From contig NZ_JACJSZ010000023.1 in NCBI RefSeq assembly GCF_014698445.1, positions 1-48,022 on the forward strand: a DNA stretch of 48,022 nucleotides. Reading direction: 5' to 3'. The notes under the pieces were generated by a model. The model did no database searches. It was not told the origin of the DNA and saw nothing but the letters and a program-made list of their open reading frames with translations. This stretch comes from Microcystis elabens FACHB-917. GTDB taxonomy: Bacteria; Cyanobacteriota; Cyanobacteriia; PCC-6307; Cyanobiaceae. Below are positions 8,767 through 16,742 of this stretch, piece by piece (positions within the stretch are counted from its first letter, which is position 1; every line of letters begins with the position of its first letter). Both the position numbers and the translations under genes were made by a program.

Positions 8767-9291
8767 ATGGTTTTTTGTCATTCACCCGGGCCAGATTCAG
8801 GCCCTGCCCGCTCGCTTGTGATCGCAGCCGGCGGCGGCCGTGATCTGGCCTGGCCCCACCAGCGGGTCGCCGCTGAGCTGCTCGCCCGCAGCGGCGGCCG
8901 GCCGGTCCAGCGGCTGTTCCATGGCGGAGCCCGCGGCGCCGATGCCGCCATCGCCCGCGCCGCCCATCAGCTGGGCTGGTCGGCCATCGCTCTGCCTGCC
9001 GCATGGGAGCGCCATGGCCGGGCGGCCGGGCCGATTCGCAATCGGGAGCTGCTGGAGCGAGCCATCGCCGAGGCCCTGGCCCACACCTCACCGGTGCTGG
9101 CCACCTCCGTGCTGGTGCTCGCCTTCCCCGGCGGCACCGGCACCGCATCGCTGGTGCAGCAGGCCCGCCGCATGGCCTCCCGCTCACCCGTGCCGCTCGC
9201 CGTGGTGGAGGTCAGCCCGTCCGCCGGTCTCTGGGCCGTGCCCACTGCCGTCGCACCGATCTGTGCGCCTTGCCGATCCGCCTGCTCCTGA
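8767..9291 (+). CDS. DUF2493 / SLOG superfamily protein (YspA-like)
   Basis: About 174 residues. The DUF2493 pattern is clear: a first strand LVIAAGGGRDL, then HGGARGADAAIARAA at 52-66, LPAAWERHGRAAGPIRN ending at 92, and LAFPGGTGT at 118-126. This is a Rossmann-like SLOG domain, thought to bind nucleotides or nucleotide-derived ligands; relatives occur in phages, plasmids and defence or stress islands. The exact ligand is unknown. ATG 8767 gives a start about 16 residues before the first strand; an in-frame TTG at 8743 is less likely. It lies alone between the AbiE pair and phage-gene debris, in keeping with mobile origin. Confidence 0.82.
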   Translation: MVFCHSPGPDSGPARSLVIAAGGGRDLAWPHQRVAAELLARSGGRPVQRLFHGGARGADAAIARAAHQLGWSAIALPAAWERHGRAAGPIRNRELLERAIAEALAHTSPVLATSVLVLAFPGGTGTASLVQQARRMASRSPVPLAVVEVSPSAGLWAVPTAVAPICAPCRSACS

Positions 9292-9340
9292 AGCCTTCCG
9301 CGCCCATGGGCGCCCGCCGATCCATTTCCCACGCACCGCC

Positions 9341-9727
9341 ATGCCTGTTCTCACCCCCGTGCCCATCGATCTCTCCTCCCCCCGTGAGGCTGCCCCCTAC
9401 AGGGCCCACAGGGCCGGTCTGCTCGCTGCAGCGATCTGGTTCCCTCTGGCAGCTGGGCATCGAGGCCCAGGAACTCACCACCGCCATCGGCCTGCTCGCT
9501 GAGCAACTGGAGGCTGACGACGAGCACGCCCGCGCCCAGGCGCTCGCCGAGCTCGAGGCGGCCCTCCTTGCCGAGGAAGGCAACAGGAAAGCCCTCGCCG
9601 CCAAGGCCGATGCCACCTGCTGGGTGATCGAGCACCTGCGCGGCCAGGCCGCCTACCGCCAGCAGCAGGCCAAGCGCCTCACCGAGCTGTCGCGCTCCGA
9701 TGCCGGCCGGGCCGATGCGCTGGAGGG
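9341..9727 (+). pseudogene. Gp157-like phage protein remnant, frameshifted and truncated
   Basis: ATG 9341 opens a frame (MPVLTPVPIDLSSPREAAP) that must move by one base near 9390-9440 to reach LWQLGIEAQELTTAI and the following helical part LEAALLAEEGNRKAL, KADATCWVIEHLRGQ and QAKRLTELSRSDAG. The latter resembles the N-terminal helical half of siphovirus Gp157 family proteins, which are linked to phage resistance or recombination functions in Streptococcus phages. After RADALE at about 9727 the sequence turns abruptly into antisense abiEii, so the C-terminal half is missing. Decay is well supported; the Gp157 name is moderately supported. Confidence 0.5.
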
Positions 9728-9856
9728 GGCGGTCACGAATGGCCGCCTCCGCGATACCGGCACGGGCCCGGCGATCAAGGTGATATCAGTGCCGTGAATA
9801 GCGCTCGCCCTTGCGGCTGCCCCAGCGCCCCCGCCTGCAGGCGACATGGATGGCCA
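9728..9856 (-). pseudogene. fragment of a second abiEii-like toxin gene
   Basis: Read on the minus strand this codes AIHVACRRGRWGS, then RKGERYSRH, a TGA stop, then YHLDRRARAGIAEAAIRDRPL. It lines up residue for residue with positions 224-267 of the intact AbiEii in this window, the stop replacing the Trp of RHWYDLDRL (TGG to TGA). DNA similarity to 6750-6870 is also plain by eye, but with many differences, so it is an old or separately acquired homologue, not a recent copy. It joins the Gp157-like remnant on one side and a perfect palindrome on the other. Confidence 0.85.
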
Positions 9857-9888
9857 TCCTGACGGTCGCTGCGACCGTCAGGATGGCC
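9852..9888. repeat. perfect 17-base inverted repeat with 3-base loop
   Basis: GGCCATCCTGACGGTCG at 9852-9868 is followed after CTG by its exact reverse complement at 9872-9888. No T run follows, so it is not a standard terminator. It begins where homology to abiEii ends and overlaps the ATG at 9883 of the next possible gene. Confidence 0.9.
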
Positions 9889-10305
9889 GGATCCCCTGCC
9901 CGTTTCCCCTTGATCACCCGCTCCCCCCGGGCCCCATGGCGGGGACATCGGGCCGCCGGCTTCGCGGCAGGCCTGGCGCTTCTCAGCGTCCAGGCTGTCG
10001 TCCCGTCCATCGGCCGGGCGCAGGGGATCGCGGAACCGGACAGCGGCTCCCTTGCACCCATCGATCGCGAGGTCTTCCGGCAGCAGTACGGCCAGGAAAG
10101 CCTGTTCCGGCTGCGGCTGGGGGTGGAGGCGGCCGATCAGCCGGCCAAGGCCGGCGTCGGCACCGCTCCCCAGGCCTGTCCTGCCGCCAGCTGGGCCGGC
10201 TCGCCGCAGAAACAGCGCTACGACAAGGCCCTGAGCGAGCGGAAGTACTTCGCCGCCGGTGAGGCCCTGGGGGAATGGCGGCGATTCTGCCCCGCCAGGC
10301 CCTGA
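9883..10305 (+). CDS. hypothetical exported protein
   Basis: About 140 residues, family not recognised. From ATG 9883 there is a charged start with several Arg, then a hydrophobic stretch AAGFAAGLALLSVQAVV and a possible signal peptidase site near GRAQG, so export is likely. The mature part is hydrophilic with two Cys (one in QACPAASW, one in RRFCPARP) and a helix-like KQRYDKALSERKYFAAGEAL. The start codon lies inside the right arm of a perfect palindrome, so translation could be affected by that hairpin, or the true start may be elsewhere. Codon pattern fits coding sequence better than the antisense frame. Confidence 0.5.
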   Translation: MAGSPARFPLITRSPRAPWRGHRAAGFAAGLALLSVQAVVPSIGRAQGIAEPDSGSLAPIDREVFRQQYGQESLFRLRLGVEAADQPAKAGVGTAPQACPAASWAGSPQKQRYDKALSERKYFAAGEALGEWRRFCPARP

Positions 10306-10476
10306 GTCACTCACTGGCCGCCACGACGGCATCGCGCCTTCGGTGCTGCTGCGCCGCTCCCGGATCGCCGGTTGCTGAGGCGACCGGCGCCCCTACCCGG
10401 GGTGGAGCGCTTCGCTACCGACAGGCCCCCCTTCGCAGACTTAGAGCAAAGCCAGCGTCCTTCCCCCCGCACGCCG

Positions 10477-11184
10477 ATGTCATCCTCCTTCAACCAGGCG
10501 GTCGAGGCCCTCACCGCCCAGGCCCAGAGCCTGATCGCCGCCACCACCTGCGAAGTCGACGCCCTGCGTGAGGAACTGGAACAGGAGCGCCGCTTCCGCC
10601 GCCACCTGGAGGCTGCTGCCGCCACCAAGGCCCATGAGGTGGCGGCCGAGCGGGAGGAGGCCCGGCTGGAACGGGAACGGCTGGCGGCCGAACTGGCCGA
10701 AGCCCTCGAGGGCCGGCGCCAGGCCGAGGCGGAGGTGGAGCGCTTCCACGAGGCCGTGCGCCAGCAGCTGGCCATCGCCGAAGCGGAGCAGGCGGCGCTG
10801 GAGGAGGCCGAGCGGGAGCGCGAGCGCCTGCATCAGGAAGCGATGGAACGGCGCCTGCAGGAGGCGGACCAGGCCGCTGCTGCCCGGGAAGCCGAGCTCC
10901 AGGAGGCCGCCGAACGGCAGCGTCTGGAGCTGCTGCAGGACCTGGAGCAGGAACAGCGGGCGCGCCAGAAGCTGGAGCGGCGCCTCTCGGGAGTGCGCCA
11001 GGCCGTGCTCGACCTGCTCGAACCCCCGGACGATGGGCAGGATGGCGGCGGCATGACCCTGGAGCGGAACGGGGCCGGCATGGAGGCCTGGGGAGAGTTC
11101 GCCGATGGGACGGGGCGTGTGGGCCTTCGCAAGATCCTGGTGCCCCGTACGGCCGGCCAGAGCTCGCAGCCGGCCCTCACCTGA
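10477..11184 (+). CDS. coiled-coil protein of unknown function
   Basis: About 235 residues, family not recognised. Residues roughly 20-190 are an almost continuous, Glu/Arg/Gln/Ala-rich heptad pattern (for example AEREEARLERERLAAELAEA, 20 residues) predicting a long coiled coil. The C-terminal 45 residues are Gly-rich and less regular. There is no signal peptide or membrane segment, so it is probably cytoplasmic. ATG 10477 begins MSSSFNQAVEAL just before the first heptads. It precedes two MscS-type channel genes on the same strand with a gap of about 90 bases, but a functional link is not shown. Confidence 0.7.
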   Translation: MSSSFNQAVEALTAQAQSLIAATTCEVDALREELEQERRFRRHLEAAAATKAHEVAAEREEARLERERLAAELAEALEGRRQAEAEVERFHEAVRQQLAIAEAEQAALEEAERERERLHQEAMERRLQEADQAAAAREAELQEAAERQRLELLQDLEQEQRARQKLERRLSGVRQAVLDLLEPPDDGQDGGGMTLERNGAGMEAWGEFADGTGRVGLRKILVPRTAGQSSQPALT

Positions 11185-11272
11185 CGGCCAACCGCCCGCG
11201 CGACGGGCAGGCCGCCACCCGGCACGACGGGTGAAAGGATCGGCGTCAAGCTGGTCGCAACCCCCGCCCGCC

Positions 11273-12913
11273 ATGCCCATCCAGCCCACCCTGGCGACGC
11301 GCCGAGGGACGAGTTGCGGCCCCGGCCCTCGCCCCCGGGGTCGCCTGGTGGTCCTGGCGGTCCTGGCCGTACTGCTGGTGGTGGCACCCTTCCACGGTGC
11401 CAGGGCCCAGGCCCGGCCGGAGATCCCGGCATTTCTGGAGCTGGATGGCCACCGGCTGTTCGAGGTCACCGCCTCGAAGGACTACTCGGCCAGACAACGG
11501 GTGGAGCGGGCCAACCGGCTGCTGCAGGACGTGGTGGCGTCGACGCAGCCCGGAAAGATCGGCGTCAGGGAGCTGAACAACCTGCCCGTGATCACCCTCG
11601 ATGACGAGGTGATCCTCACGGTCACCCGTCGGGACACACCCGAGGGCATGGCCATGGAGCGACAGGCCGATCTCTGGCGCCGGACCATCGCGGCGGCCAT
11701 CGCCCGGGGACGGGCCCAGCGTCAGCCCGCCTACGTGGCCAGGATGATTCCCGTGTCCCTTGGAATCCTGGGGCTGGCGTTCCTGTTGCAGCGGCTGCTG
11801 CGACTGGTGTGGCTCCGGCTCCTGCCTTCGGCCTTCACCCAGCCACTGGCCAGCGAGTCCGGCACGATCAGGCCGCTGCGGGGCATGGACTGGCTCCTGC
11901 ATGGGGTGCTGGTGGTGCTGCAGTTCGGGCTCTGGGTGGCGGCGGTCCGGGTGATCGCCGGCTTCTTTCCCGCCACCAGGCTGCTGATCGGCCGCCTGTT
12001 CGACGCGGTCACCGAAAGCCTGGGATCCCCGTTCCTGCCCCTGGGGGGACGCAGCTATTCGGTGCTGGACGCCGTCATCCTGGTGGCGCTCTTCCTGGTG
12101 CTGGTGCGCGGAGTGGCGTTCCTGACGGGGCTGCTGCGCACGCGGGTGCTGCAGCGCACGGGCATCGAACCGGGCTCCCAGGAAGCGATCGCCTTCCTGC
12201 TTCAGTACGGCCTTCTGTTCCTCGGCACCCTCGTGCTGCTGCAGCTGTGGGGCCTCAATCTCACCTCCCTCGCGCTATTCGCCAGCGTCCTGGGGGTGGG
12301 GGTGGGCCTCGGCCTGCAGGGCATCGCCAAGAACCTGATCAGCGGCCTGATCATCATGTTCGAGCGGCCCATTCAGGTGAACGATTTCGTCGAAGTGGGC
12401 GATCTGCAGGGAACCGTGACCCGCGTCAATCTGCGCAGCACCGAGGTGGTCACCCTCGACCGTATTTCGATCATCGTACCCAATGCGGAGTTTCTCGAAT
12501 CCCGCGTTATCAACTGGAGTCATGGCAGCCCGATCTCGCGCCTGAAGATTCCTGTGGGCGTGGCCTACGGCTCAGATTGCCAGCTGGTGCGTCAGGCCCT
12601 GCTGGAAGCCTGTGAGGGTTTCTCCGACATCCTTACGGCACCGCCGCCATCGGTATTCTTCACCGGCTTTGGAGACAGTTCCCTTGACTTTCAGCTGCTG
12701 GTCTGGATCAACCAACCCCGGCGTCAGTACGAGATCCGCAGTGAACTCAACTTCCGCATCGAAGCGATGCTGCGCCGTCACGACCTAACGATACCGTTCC
12801 CCCAGCGGGATCTGCACCTGCGCAACGAACGGATCGAGGTGGCCCTGCCAGCCGAGATCACCGACGCTCTGATCGGGCGCCTGTTCCCACCACCACGGGA
12901 AGAGAAAGCCTGA
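11273..12913 (+). CDS. MscS-family mechanosensitive channel with periplasmic N-terminal domain
   Basis: A 546-residue inner-membrane channel protein. An N-terminal hydrophobic signal (about 24-46, ending near ARAQA) leads into a periplasmic domain of roughly 110 residues, then several membrane helices, and the MscS core: pore helix region SVLGVGVGLGLQGIAKNLIS, then FERPIQVNDFVEVGDLQGTV and the beta-domain motif with RSTEVVTLDR and IIVPNAEFLESRVINWS. The Gly/Ala-rich pore helix and the VPNA signature are diagnostic. Such channels open under membrane tension to release osmolytes on osmotic downshock. ATG 11273 gives the signal-like N-terminus. It is followed after 56 bases by a second, different MscS-type gene. 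Confidence 0.9.
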   Translation: MPIQPTLATRRGTSCGPGPRPRGRLVVLAVLAVLLVVAPFHGARAQARPEIPAFLELDGHRLFEVTASKDYSARQRVERANRLLQDVVASTQPGKIGVRELNNLPVITLDDEVILTVTRRDTPEGMAMERQADLWRRTIAAAIARGRAQRQPAYVARMIPVSLGILGLAFLLQRLLRLVWLRLLPSAFTQPLASESGTIRPLRGMDWLLHGVLVVLQFGLWVAAVRVIAGFFPATRLLIGRLFDAVTESLGSPFLPLGGRSYSVLDAVILVALFLVLVRGVAFLTGLLRTRVLQRTGIEPGSQEAIAFLLQYGLLFLGTLVLLQLWGLNLTSLALFASVLGVGVGLGLQGIAKNLISGLIIMFERPIQVNDFVEVGDLQGTVTRVNLRSTEVVTLDRISIIVPNAEFLESRVINWSHGSPISRLKIPVGVAYGSDCQLVRQALLEACEGFSDILTAPPPSVFFTGFGDSSLDFQLLVWINQPRRQYEIRSELNFRIEAMLRRHDLTIPFPQRDLHLRNERIEVALPAEITDALIGRLFPPPREEKA

Positions 12914-12969
12914 GGCGCGTCGCTGCACCGACCACATGTGCAAAGGTGTCAGGAGCCGACCAAGAACCC

Positions 12970-14025
12970 ATGACGATCATCGGCGTCACGTTCCTCACGG
13001 CCACGACCCAGTTTCTGGCGGGATCGGCCGTCGTCTGGCTGGCGACGTCGCTGGCGAGGCGCATCCTGTCGCGGATCACCCGCCGCACCGCCAGCAGCAC
13101 CGACGACACCCTGCTGCGGCTGGTGATCGGCACCGTCGCCCCCCTCGGTTATCTGGCCATGTTCTTCTGGGGCTGGCAGACCGTCGTGAGGGGCTGGGAG
13201 GGCCTGTCGTTCGAGCAGGGACCGCAGCGGTTCGTAAGCGCTGCCGTTTTTCTGGTGGCGATCCTGCTTGTGGTGCGGCTGGTCAACAGAGCACTTCTGC
13301 TGCTGCTCAACCGGACCATGCAACGGCTGGGCCGCCATGAACAGCTGACCACCCTCGATGGGCTGGCCCCGATGATCCGCACGATCATCTGGATCATCGG
13401 CGCCCTGGTGTTCCTCCAGAACCAGGGGGTGGAACTGGGCGCCGTCTATGCCTCCCTGGCCGGCGCCGGCATCGGCCTTGGCCTGGCCTTGCGGGGCCCG
13501 TTCACCAACTTCATCAACTACATCACGATCCTGCTGGATGAGCCCTTCCGCATCGGTGACTTCATCGTTTTCGGTGACGTGCTCGGGCCGGTGGAAAGGG
13601 TTGGGCTGCGCTCTTCGATCATCCGCAGCCTGAGCGGTGAGCGGATCGTGATCAGCAACGAAGAGCTGCTGGTTCAGACCATCCGCAACTTCGGAGACCT
13701 GCCGCGGCGGCGGGTGGCCCACACCATCGGCGTGGTCTACCAGACGCCCGTGGAGAAGGTGGCCGCCATCCCCGATCTCGTGGCCGGGGTCGTCAACGCC
13801 CATCCCCCCGCCGAGTTCGACCGCTGCCACTTCACCGGCTTCGCCGACAGCGCCCTGGAATTCGAATTCGTGTTTTTCGTCCCTGATGGCGACATGGTGT
13901 TGTTTCTCGACCTGCAGCAGAAGATCAATCTCGGCATCCTGCGCCGTTTCGAAGAGCAGGCCATTACCTTCGCCTATCCCACCCAGACCCTCTACCTGGA
14001 GCGCGCCATGGCCCAGGCCGCCTGA
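12970..14025 (+). CDS. MscS-family mechanosensitive channel (second, short form)
   Basis: About 351 residues. Three or more membrane helices precede the MscS core: AVYASLAGAGIGLGLALRGP as the Gly/Ala pore helix, then LLDEPFRIGDFIVFGDVLGP, VGLRSSIIRSLSGERIVISN with NEEL in place of the usual PN-A, and a C-terminal domain ending LEFEFVFFV and ITFAYPTQTLYLERA, the usual family close. It lacks the periplasmic extension of its neighbour, and identity between the two is low outside the core, so they are not a recent duplication. AGGAG lies 15 bases before ATG 12970; a GTG at 12946 is possible but would add only eight residues. The two are probably co-transcribed. Confidence 0.88.
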   Translation: MTIIGVTFLTATTQFLAGSAVVWLATSLARRILSRITRRTASSTDDTLLRLVIGTVAPLGYLAMFFWGWQTVVRGWEGLSFEQGPQRFVSAAVFLVAILLVVRLVNRALLLLLNRTMQRLGRHEQLTTLDGLAPMIRTIIWIIGALVFLQNQGVELGAVYASLAGAGIGLGLALRGPFTNFINYITILLDEPFRIGDFIVFGDVLGPVERVGLRSSIIRSLSGERIVISNEELLVQTIRNFGDLPRRRVAHTIGVVYQTPVEKVAAIPDLVAGVVNAHPPAEFDRCHFTGFADSALEFEFVFFVPDGDMVLFLDLQQKINLGILRRFEEQAITFAYPTQTLYLERAMAQAA

Positions 14026-14049
14026 ATTTTTGCCGCCGTCCGGGGATCC

Positions 14050-15549
14050 TCAGAAGCGCCAGCGCCAGAGGCCCGCCATGGCCCCGATCCCCAGGAGGGG
14101 CCACTCTCCCCAGCGGTCGTACGGCGTCAGGACCGAGCGCTGCCGCACCGTGAGCAGTCCGGAGCCGGGACGGCCGGCCGGCAGCTGGTCTCCGATCCGC
14201 CCATGGGCATCGACCACCAGGCTGGGGCCCGTGTTGGCCGAGCTGATCAGCCAGCGGCCGGTCTCGATCGCCCGCAGCTGGGCCAGCGCCCGGAACTGCC
14301 CCTGCAGCATCGCCGGGTAGGGGTCCAGGTTGGCGGTCGCCAGCAGCCAGCGGGCCCCATCCCGGCTGGCGGCCGCCAGGGCGGCCCCATTGGAGATCTC
14401 GTAGCAGATGGCCACCGCCACCGGCCCACCCGGCCTGGGCAGCAGCCGGGAGGCCGGCCCGGGCTCGATCCCCCCCACCGCCGAGAGGCCGCTCCAGCGC
14501 CACAGCCCCGCCAGCGGCACCCACTCCCCGAGCGGCACCACCCGGTGCTTGTCGATCCAGCTGCCGGGAACCTGTTCGCCGGGGGCGAAGCGCAGCACGC
14601 TGCTGCGCTGTTCCAGGCCCTGCAGCCGGAAGCCGCCGCTGAGCACCTCCACGGCCGCGGGCTGGGGCAGGGGCTGGCCCAGGGCCAGGGCCCCCTCGGG
14701 CAGCAACAGCCCGGTGATCGCCTGGGGGGGGGGGCCGGGCTCCGGGACCAGGACCCGGCGCTGGGCGCCGGCCAGTTGCCGCAGCAGGCGCTGCCGCTGT
14801 TCGGGCAGGAACTTCCGGCGCGTCGGTGTGGCGGGCTGGAGCACCAGCCAGCGCTCCGTGACACCGCCCGGGGTGGCGCTGGTGGGGCCTCGATCCAGAA
14901 GCGCCAGGCCGAGCAGATGGGCGGCCAGCACCAGGGCCAGGGCCACCGCGACGCTGCGGCCGCGCCGGGCGCCCGCCGTGGCGCATCGCCACAGCCCCCA
15001 GCCGACCAGAAGCTGCACAGCGGCCAGCAGCCCCGCCCCTCCGATCGACGCCAGGCCGGCCAGGGCCCGGTCTCCGGGAAGGGTCGAGGCCCCCAGGCCC
15101 ATCCAGAACAGGGGACCTCGCGCGAGGGTCACTTCAGTGAAGCCCCAAAGGGCGGCCATGAGCACGGCGGTGCTGCCGTGACGGCCATCCAGACGCCACA
15201 CCAGCCAGGCCCAGGCGCCCACCAGGGCCGCTCCGGCCAGGCCGCAGGCCAGCCACAGCGCCAGGCAGATCGGCAGGCTCAGGGGGCCGGGCACGCCGAT
15301 CCAGTCGAGGGGATGGAGCCAGAGCAGCCAGCGGTGGCTCACCAGCACCGCCCCCAGCCCCCAGGCGCCGCCCGCGGCGGCGGCAGGGCCCGCGGGGCCG
15401 CGGGAGGGGGACAGCAGCCCCCAGAGGATGGCCAGGGCGGGCCAGAGCATCCAGGGCCAGCCCAGCGGCGGCAGGGCCAGCCCCGCTAGCAGGCCGGCCG
15501 CTGCGGCGGTGCCGGCAGCAACCCAGCCGGCACGCCGGTCATTGCCCAT
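14050..15549 (-). CDS. lnt: apolipoprotein N-acyltransferase
   Basis: About 499 residues. Lnt adds the third acyl chain to the N-terminal Cys of lipoproteins at the periplasmic face of the inner membrane. Six or so membrane helices fill the first 220 residues; a nitrilase domain follows with the probable Glu285 in LLLPEGALAL, Lys334 in DKHRVVPLGEWVP and nucleophile Cys382 in ICYEISN. One membrane helix closes the protein. A GTG at 15591 would add 14 residues; ATG 15549 begins MGNDRRAGW, just before the first helix, and is preferred though neither has a strong ribosome site. It is divergent from the phasin-like gene. Confidence 0.92.
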   Translation of the reverse strand: MGNDRRAGWVAAGTAAAAGLLAGLALPPLGWPWMLWPALAILWGLLSPSRGPAGPAAAAGGAWGLGAVLVSHRWLLWLHPLDWIGVPGPLSLPICLALWLACGLAGAALVGAWAWLVWRLDGRHGSTAVLMAALWGFTEVTLARGPLFWMGLGASTLPGDRALAGLASIGGAGLLAAVQLLVGWGLWRCATAGARRGRSVAVALALVLAAHLLGLALLDRGPTSATPGGVTERWLVLQPATPTRRKFLPEQRQRLLRQLAGAQRRVLVPEPGPPPQAITGLLLPEGALALGQPLPQPAAVEVLSGGFRLQGLEQRSSVLRFAPGEQVPGSWIDKHRVVPLGEWVPLAGLWRWSGLSAVGGIEPGPASRLLPRPGGPVAVAICYEISNGAALAAASRDGARWLLATANLDPYPAMLQGQFRALAQLRAIETGRWLISSANTGPSLVVDAHGRIGDQLPAGRPGSGLLTVRQRSVLTPYDRWGEWPLLGIGAMAGLWRWRF

Positions 15550-15617
15550 GGCCGCCGGGCCCCGGACGCGCCAAGGTCGAAGAAGAGTCACGCCGTTTCC
15601 CCAAGGAAATCTCTTTC

Positions 15618-15959
15618 ATGGACCAGGGCAATCTGCTGCAGATGCTGCTGCTGCGCGGCCTCGGCACCACCTCACTGGTGGCCGACCGGCTCAAGTACGT
15701 CAGCCAGGAATGGGTGAGCAGCGGCCGCCTCGATCCCAGCCACGCCTCCGCCCTGGTGGAGGACGTCCTGCGGGCACTGCGGGGCGAGACGCCCGAGGTG
15801 GAGCAGCAGGCCGAGCGCCAGCTGGAGCGCAACCGCGACCAGCTGCTGCAGGACCTGGGCCTGGCCCGGCAACGCGAGGTGGACGAGCTGCGCGGCCGCA
15901 TCGACCGGCTCGAGCAGGCCCTGCGCCAGCGCCAGAACAACGGCGAGAGCTTCGACTGA
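15618..15959 (+). CDS. phasin-like coiled-coil protein
   Basis: A 113-residue soluble helical protein. It begins [20 protein letters not shown], continues with [19 protein letters not shown] and ends in a coiled coil ([20 protein letters not shown]). This arrangement recalls short phasin-like proteins, which coat polyester granules or act as scaffolds, but the match is to overall shape and not to catalytic residues. No polyhydroxyalkanoate genes lie nearby in the window. Start at ATG 15618, eight or so bases after AAGGAAA. It lies between the divergent lnt gene and the FKBP gene. Confidence 0.6.
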   Translation: MDQGNLLQMLLLRGLGTTSLVADRLKYVSQEWVSSGRLDPSHASALVEDVLRALRGETPEVEQQAERQLERNRDQLLQDLGLARQREVDELRGRIDRLEQALRQRQNNGESFD

Positions 15960-15996
15960 TCGCACTGGCAGAATCCCCCCATCCGGGTTCCTCCGC

Positions 15997-16668
15997 ATGC
16001 GCGACATTCTGATCAGCTCGCTGGTCTGCGTGGCTTTCCTGATGCTGGCCTTCGTGAGTCAGCTGGTGTCGCCCTCCCAGGTGGAGGCCGCCGCGCCGAC
16101 CCCCGCCGAGGCCGGTGTCCAGCAGGCCCTGGCCCGTTCCGGCCCGGCCACCGCCCCGCGGGCGAACCCAAACGCAGCACCGCAGGCGAGCGAGGCCGTG
16201 GCCTCCCCCCTCGAGCTCGACCCCGACGTTCCCAACCCCACCCTGTTCACCATGGCTCCCGACTCATCCAGCGCCGACCTGGCCTCCAGCGGGGCCGCGG
16301 CCCTGGGCGCTGAGCTCGTCTCCCCCACCGAGCGCACCACCCCCAGCGGCCTGCGGATCACCGACCTGACCGTGGGCGAGGGCGCCGAGGCCAGGAGCGG
16401 TCAGACGGTGGTGGTCAATTACCGCGGCACCCTCACCAACGGCAAGGAGTTTGACAGCAGCTACGGCCGCGGCCCCTTCAGCTTTCCCCTCGGCGCCGGC
16501 CGGGTGATCCGCGGCTGGGACGAGGGCGTCGCCGGCATGAAGGTGGGCGGCAAGCGCAAGCTGGTCATCCCCCCCGATCTGGCCTACGGCGAACGGGGCG
16601 CCGGCGGCGTGATCCCCCCCAACGCCACCCTGGTGTTCGAGGTGGAGCTGCTGGAGATCAAGGGCTGA
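15997..16668 (+). CDS. FKBP-type peptidyl-prolyl cis-trans isomerase, exported
   Basis: A 223-residue protein. Residues 1-31 are a signal peptide or membrane anchor ([18 protein letters not shown]). A Pro/Ala/Ser-rich linker of about 80 residues leads to the FKBP domain (about 111-223): [40 protein letters not shown], and [20 protein letters not shown], ending in FEVELLEI. These contain the conserved Tyr, Phe, Asp, Val-Ile, Trp and Tyr positions of the FK506 pocket. It would assist folding in the periplasm or thylakoid lumen. The upstream gap from the phasin-like gene is 37 bases. Confidence 0.93.
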   Translation: MRDILISSLVCVAFLMLAFVSQLVSPSQVEAAAPTPAEAGVQQALARSGPATAPRANPNAAPQASEAVASPLELDPDVPNPTLFTMAPDSSSADLASSGAAALGAELVSPTERTTPSGLRITDLTVGEGAEARSGQTVVVNYRGTLTNGKEFDSSYGRGPFSFPLGAGRVIRGWDEGVAGMKVGGKRKLVIPPDLAYGERGAGGVIPPNATLVFEVELLEIKG

Positions 16669-16712
16669 GCCTGGCCCCCCGGACGAGCGGCCAGGATTCG
16701 GGTGACGATCGT

Positions 16713-16718
16713 TACACT
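16713..16718 (+). promoter_or_regulatory. possible -10 element of sodB
   Basis: TACACT (within CGTTACACTAACG) lies about 25 bases before the sodB start codon and would give a short leader. No clear -35 sequence is present 17 bases upstream. Confidence 0.35.
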
Positions 16719-16742
16719 AACGCGTAATCTCAACCCCCTCCC

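Noticed and set aside
8258-8821. Short open frames of 80-98 codons between abiEi and the DUF2493 gene
   Set aside because: No hydrophobic or motif pattern, no good ribosome site, and they disagree in strand and frame. A 24-codon minus-strand frame ending in the operator could be the tail of a lost gene but cannot be supported.
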